From Pseudorasbora parva (lineage: Eukaryota; Chordata; Actinopteri; Cypriniformes; Gobionidae), in assembly GCF_024679245.1 (NCBI RefSeq), contig NC_090184.1, forward strand, positions 11,049,233-11,113,232: DNA of 64,000 nt, in the 5' to 3' direction. The position numbers were made by a program, and so were the translations under genes. Under the pieces are notes generated by a model that saw only the letters and a program-made list of their open reading frames with translations, did not search any database and was not told the origin of the DNA. Positions within the stretch are counted from its first letter, which is position 1. The number at the start of each line of letters is the position of its first letter. Positions 62,101 to 64,000 of this stretch are shown one piece after another.

Positions 62101-63622
62101 CTTTACAATAAGGGTGCACTAATATGCATTAATTCATGCTTAACTAATGCACAGATAATCATGAGTTAATGTATTACTAATGGTGAACTAACCCATTTAT
62201 TAATGATTACTGCATCAGCAACTAATGAAGATTCTACATGATTAATAGATTAAGTAATCATTAAATTGTTATTAGTTAAATATGTCATAATGTATTAATC
62301 CCTTAATAACATATTATATTAACTAATAATGTAAATGAATCTGTTAATTACCACAACGGGTCAAAGCCATGCATTTCAACTTCCAGTCGTCTGCTTTAAT
62401 TAATCGTTAGCTAATGATTTATAAAGGTATCATTATGTTACGACTTTACTTGTTGGGGCACATGACTATTAACTAACTTATTAAGTAATATGTAATTGTG
62501 GTTATGAGTTTTGAATTAATTCTGAATTAGTTAATAGTCATGTGCCCCAACAAGTAGTCATAACATAATGATACCTTTATAAATCATTAGCTAATGATTA
62601 ATTAAAGCAGACAAGTGGAAGTTGAAATGCATGGCTTTGACCCGTTGTGGTAATTAACACATTAATTTACTTTATTAGTTAATATAATATGTTATTAAGG
62701 AATGAATACATTATGACATAATTAACTAATAACTATTTAATGATAACTTAATCTATTAATCATGTTGAATCTTCATTAGTTGCTGATGCAGTAATCATTA
62801 ATAAATGGGTTAGTTCACCATTAGTAATACATTAACTCGTGATTTTTGTGCATTAATTTAGCATGAATTAATGCATATTAGTGCACCCTTATTGTAAAGT
62901 GTTACAGAATATGCTTCTTCTAACATGTGCTTCTATTGGCGTACTTCCCTTCCCATGAGGGCTTTTATTTTTTTTCAGCCTGTCCTGGTTGTTCTAATTG
63001 TTAAACATATCAATTTATCATATCTGTGAACATCTGTTACATCTGTAAAATATGTTTACTTGGGATCAGGTGGCTGACTGTGTATGTCTGATGTCACTGG
63101 ACAAGTTTGAGGCTCTTCCTGTTGACACACATGTGTGGCAGATCGCCAAACGTGACTACAACTTTGCTGCCGGTAACAGCCAGAAGACCTTGACTGATAG
63201 AGTCTACAAAGAGATTGGTTAGTACTCAAATAATATACTCTGTTTAATAATAAATAAATAAATAAGTAAAAATCAACTTTAAAAGTAATGTAAATGAGGT
63301 ATATTTTTTCTCCTCTTTTGTAGGTGACTTCTTTAGAAAACTCTGGGGTCCCTATGCTGGCTGGGCACAGTCTGTGAGTAATAGTGTACTACATTAATTG
63401 GATAATAATATAATTTTTTTCACATTGATGACCGTTTTTTTTCTTTTTGTGTCTCAGGTACTTTTCTGTGCTGATCTAAAGAAGTTTCAGAAGCTTAGAG
63501 AAGAGCTTCCTGTTATAAAAGATGAGAAAACTGAGCTGAAGAACAAGGTGAAAAAGAGAAGACATGATGGATATAAAGAAGAACAGAAAAGAGAAAAAGG
63601 CAATAAGCATCAGAGGTCATAA
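53677..63622 (+). CDS. ogg1: 8-oxoguanine DNA glycosylase/AP lyase (7 coding exons, complete)
   Basis: Bifunctional base-excision repair enzyme that removes 8-oxoguanine opposite cytosine and can nick the abasic site. Exons: 53677-53786, 54314-54672, 58699-58878, 61541-61719, 63070-63217, 63324-63373, 63458-63622. They sum to 1191 nt, 396 residues plus TAA, with every junction GT-AG and in phase. The N-terminal beta domain includes RSELRLDL and GQTFRW; the helix-hairpin-helix is LPGVGLK; the GPD-type catalytic region is PVDTHVW. Predicted K276 and D295 correspond to human K249 and D268. N177, R182, H297, Q341 and F345, matching human N149, R154, H270, Q315 and F319, are kept. It is longer than human OGG1 (345) because of about 38 extra charged residues in exon 2 and a lysine-rich C-terminal tail. 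The ATG was chosen because the frame runs from it directly into the conserved beta domain. Confidence 0.96.
53787..54313. repeat. ogg1 intron 1 with (TA)n
   Basis: A TA tract of about 45 units (54105-54194) lies 120 bp before exon 2. The rest is unremarkable. Confidence 0.85.
54683..54730 (+). repeat. TTAA-type element fragment next to ogg1 exon 2
   Basis: GGAATAGTTCACCCAAAAAT and GAAAATTATCTT is one terminus of the AGGGATAGTTCACCC family, starting about 10 bp after the exon 2 donor. The rest of the copy is not seen. Confidence 0.7.
54731..55749. other. Unassigned ogg1 intron 2 sequence
   Basis: No recognisable element or gene; AT-rich, with poly-T runs near 55370 and 55425. Confidence 0.4.
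55754..57168. mobile_element. TTAA-type element with internal palindrome and (CA)n
   Basis: Ends AGGGATAGTTCACCCAAAAA and TTTTGGGCGAACTATCCC, with TTAA at 55750-55753 and 57169-57172 (one terminal T lost). GACACCTACATGTTGGATGC near the right end pairs with GCAGCCAACATGTAGGTGTC near the left. At 56063-56240 a strong palindrome has exact arms such as AGAACGCTATATCCAACAGC. A CA run lies at 56519-56575. Confidence 0.88.
57173..58698. other. Rest of ogg1 intron 2, repeat fragments
   Basis: 57930-57999 ends in TTTGGGTGAAGTATCACTTT, a decayed TTAA-family terminus. 58358-58470 (ACTGCTGTTAAAAGTTTGGA, then TCACCAATGCTGAATT) is a fragment of a common cyprinid DNA repeat. The remainder is unassigned. 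Confidence 0.55.
58900..59165. repeat. Repeat fragment and (AT)n in ogg1 intron 3
   Basis: TGGTTTCACAGACAGGTTTT followed by AAATCAGGATTAGGCC near 58909 is the end of a widespread fish DNA transposon. A poly-C run lies near 58989 and an AT tract at 59098-59161. Confidence 0.7.
59540..59647 (+). pseudogene. First exon of a Kolobok-type transposase gene
   Basis: Reads [20 protein letters not shown] and ends LLLDVPEW at a GT donor (GAATG|GTAAGC). An acidic YQFE-type start followed by RLL...W is usual before the cysteine-rich region in fish Kolobok proteins. No following exon is found inside the element. Confidence 0.5.
59856..60119 (-). pseudogene. THAP-domain protein fragment
   Basis: Reads [20 protein letters not shown], then [18 protein letters not shown] and DAVPSLL. 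The C-x2-H pair (LCAAHF), the conserved proline and tryptophan and the AVP box match the THAP zinc finger; the first cysteine pair is reduced to one visible cysteine. THAP domains are associated with Kolobok and P-type transposons. Open for 88 codons without a stop, but the rest of the gene is missing. Confidence 0.75.
60450..60837. other. Unassigned ogg1 intron 3 sequence
   Basis: Poly-A runs and AT-rich sequence; nothing recognised. Confidence 0.4.
60840..61318. mobile_element. Tc1/mariner-like MITE
   Basis: The left end CAGTCAAACCAAAAATTATT follows TA. The inverted right end reads GTGTCTGAATACATTTTGGTTTGACT. Internal TTATTTAATTG-type words pair loosely. Non-coding, 220 bp before ogg1 exon 4. 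Confidence 0.8.
61541..61719 (+). CDS. ogg1: ogg1 exon 4: helix-hairpin-helix and catalytic lysine
   Basis: Reads from [20 protein letters not shown] to [10 protein letters not shown]. The last codon is the catalytic lysine (K276 here), which forms the Schiff base with C1' of the damaged nucleotide. LGLGYRAR holds the tyrosine and arginine that correspond to human Y203 and R204, which wedge into the helix. The donor GT follows the lysine codon directly (phase 0), so the active-site lysine sits at the exact exon edge, and exon 5 supplies VADC. Confidence 0.95.
62096..62904. mobile_element. 809-bp palindromic element in ogg1 intron 4
   Basis: TAACACTTTACAATAAGGGT at the left is complemented at the right (ACCCTTATTGTAAAGTGTTA), and the two halves pair almost along their whole length. 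Examples are TTGTTGGGGCACATGACTAT with ATAGTCATGTGCCCCAACAA, and ACCACAACGGGTCAAAGCCA with TGGCTTTGACCCGTTGTGGT. The centre lies near 62500-62515. It ends 165 bp before exon 5. No coding capacity. Confidence 0.92.
63070..63217 (+). CDS. ogg1: ogg1 exon 5: catalytic aspartate
   Basis: Encodes [13 protein letters not shown], then [15 protein letters not shown]. The aspartate of VDTH (D295) lies 19 residues after K276, the same spacing as human K249-D268, and the adjacent histidine matches human H270. The exon ends one base into a glycine codon and joins exon 6 (63324-63373), which encodes [15 protein letters not shown] with the 8-oxoguanine-contacting glutamine. Confidence 0.95.
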
Positions 63623-63799
63623 CCTCAAATGATAGTTTGGATTACATTCATCAATTATAAGCTCGGACAACAAGTCTGAATACAGTTTGTTTTTTTAAGG
63701 TGTGGATGGATCTTTTGAATTTCTACAATAGATATCAGGATTCCAAACAGCTCCAATTATATTGGTAATTTCAAGGAAGAAATATTTTCCACTGTGTAT

Positions 63800-63805
63800 A
63801 ATAAA
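63800..63805 (+). terminator. ogg1: ogg1 polyadenylation signal
   Basis: A canonical AATAAA hexamer 178 bp after the ogg1 stop codon, followed within 40 bp by GT-rich sequence (GGTTTGTTTTG). No other canonical hexamer is as well placed in the remaining bases, though weaker AT-rich variants occur further on. Confidence 0.6.
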
Positions 63806-64000
63806 TGTGCAGTTACACATGAATGGTTTGTTTTGTTATTGTTGTAAAACTACAAAATGTAAATATTTTTTAACTTTTTAAAGAAACAGATAAAAGATAA
63901 ATTCTAATCACTGTGATTGTATATGTAGTTTTTTCTTAGTTTTTAAAAATTATAAAATGCCTGGATTTTTCTATTTTGTTGAAGCAAAAGGCTTTCTCCT

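Overview
The window looks like vertebrate nuclear DNA from a teleost, most probably a cyprinid. It is AT-rich with long dinucleotide tracts, is densely packed with DNA transposons (Kolobok-like TTAA elements, hAT, PIF/Harbinger, Tc1/mariner), and carries a tRNA-derived SINE of HE1 type. The species cannot be fixed from sequence alone.

Only two cellular protein genes can be supported, arranged head to head. The minus strand carries qars1 (cytosolic glutaminyl-tRNA synthetase). Twenty-one coding exons were read by translation and splice sites, from the start codon at 52586 down to 2552. They give 716 continuous codons, and the last ~58 residues lie beyond base 1. The plus strand carries a complete ogg1 (8-oxoguanine DNA glycosylase) in seven coding exons, 53677-63622, predicted at 396 residues with all catalytic residues present. 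About 1.1 kb separates the two start codons. This stretch holds two CCAAT boxes 31 bp apart and a perfect 18-bp-arm hairpin, and probably works as a shared, divergent promoter region. The two enzymes act in unrelated processes (translation and base-excision repair), so the link is transcriptional geometry rather than pathway.

The rest is transposon sediment in the introns; qars1 is stretched to more than 50 kb. By region: 1-5.2 kb, 3' part of qars1 with TTAA elements and hairpins; 5.2-14.2 kb (intron 14), a PIF/Harbinger relic, a 1.26-kb fold-back, LTR pieces and a hAT inserted into an older repeat; 14.2-24.3 kb, a decayed Tc1 element, a hAT with a perfect 8-bp target duplication, and unassigned DNA; 24.3-34.4 kb, exons 4-11 with a Harbinger relic and a nearly intact Tc1 copy; 34.4-52.2 kb, a composite hAT abutting exon 3, a gypsy LTR split by a Harbinger element and facing an inverted sister LTR, a split satellite and a multi-level nest; 53.7-63.6 kb, ogg1 with a Kolobok element carrying THAP-domain and transposase relics and an 809-bp palindrome.

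Several insertions can be ordered in time because pre-insertion sequences survive in sibling copies in the same window. No CRISPR, operon, rRNA or functional tRNA gene was seen. All identities rest on reading and recalled family features; no database search was run.
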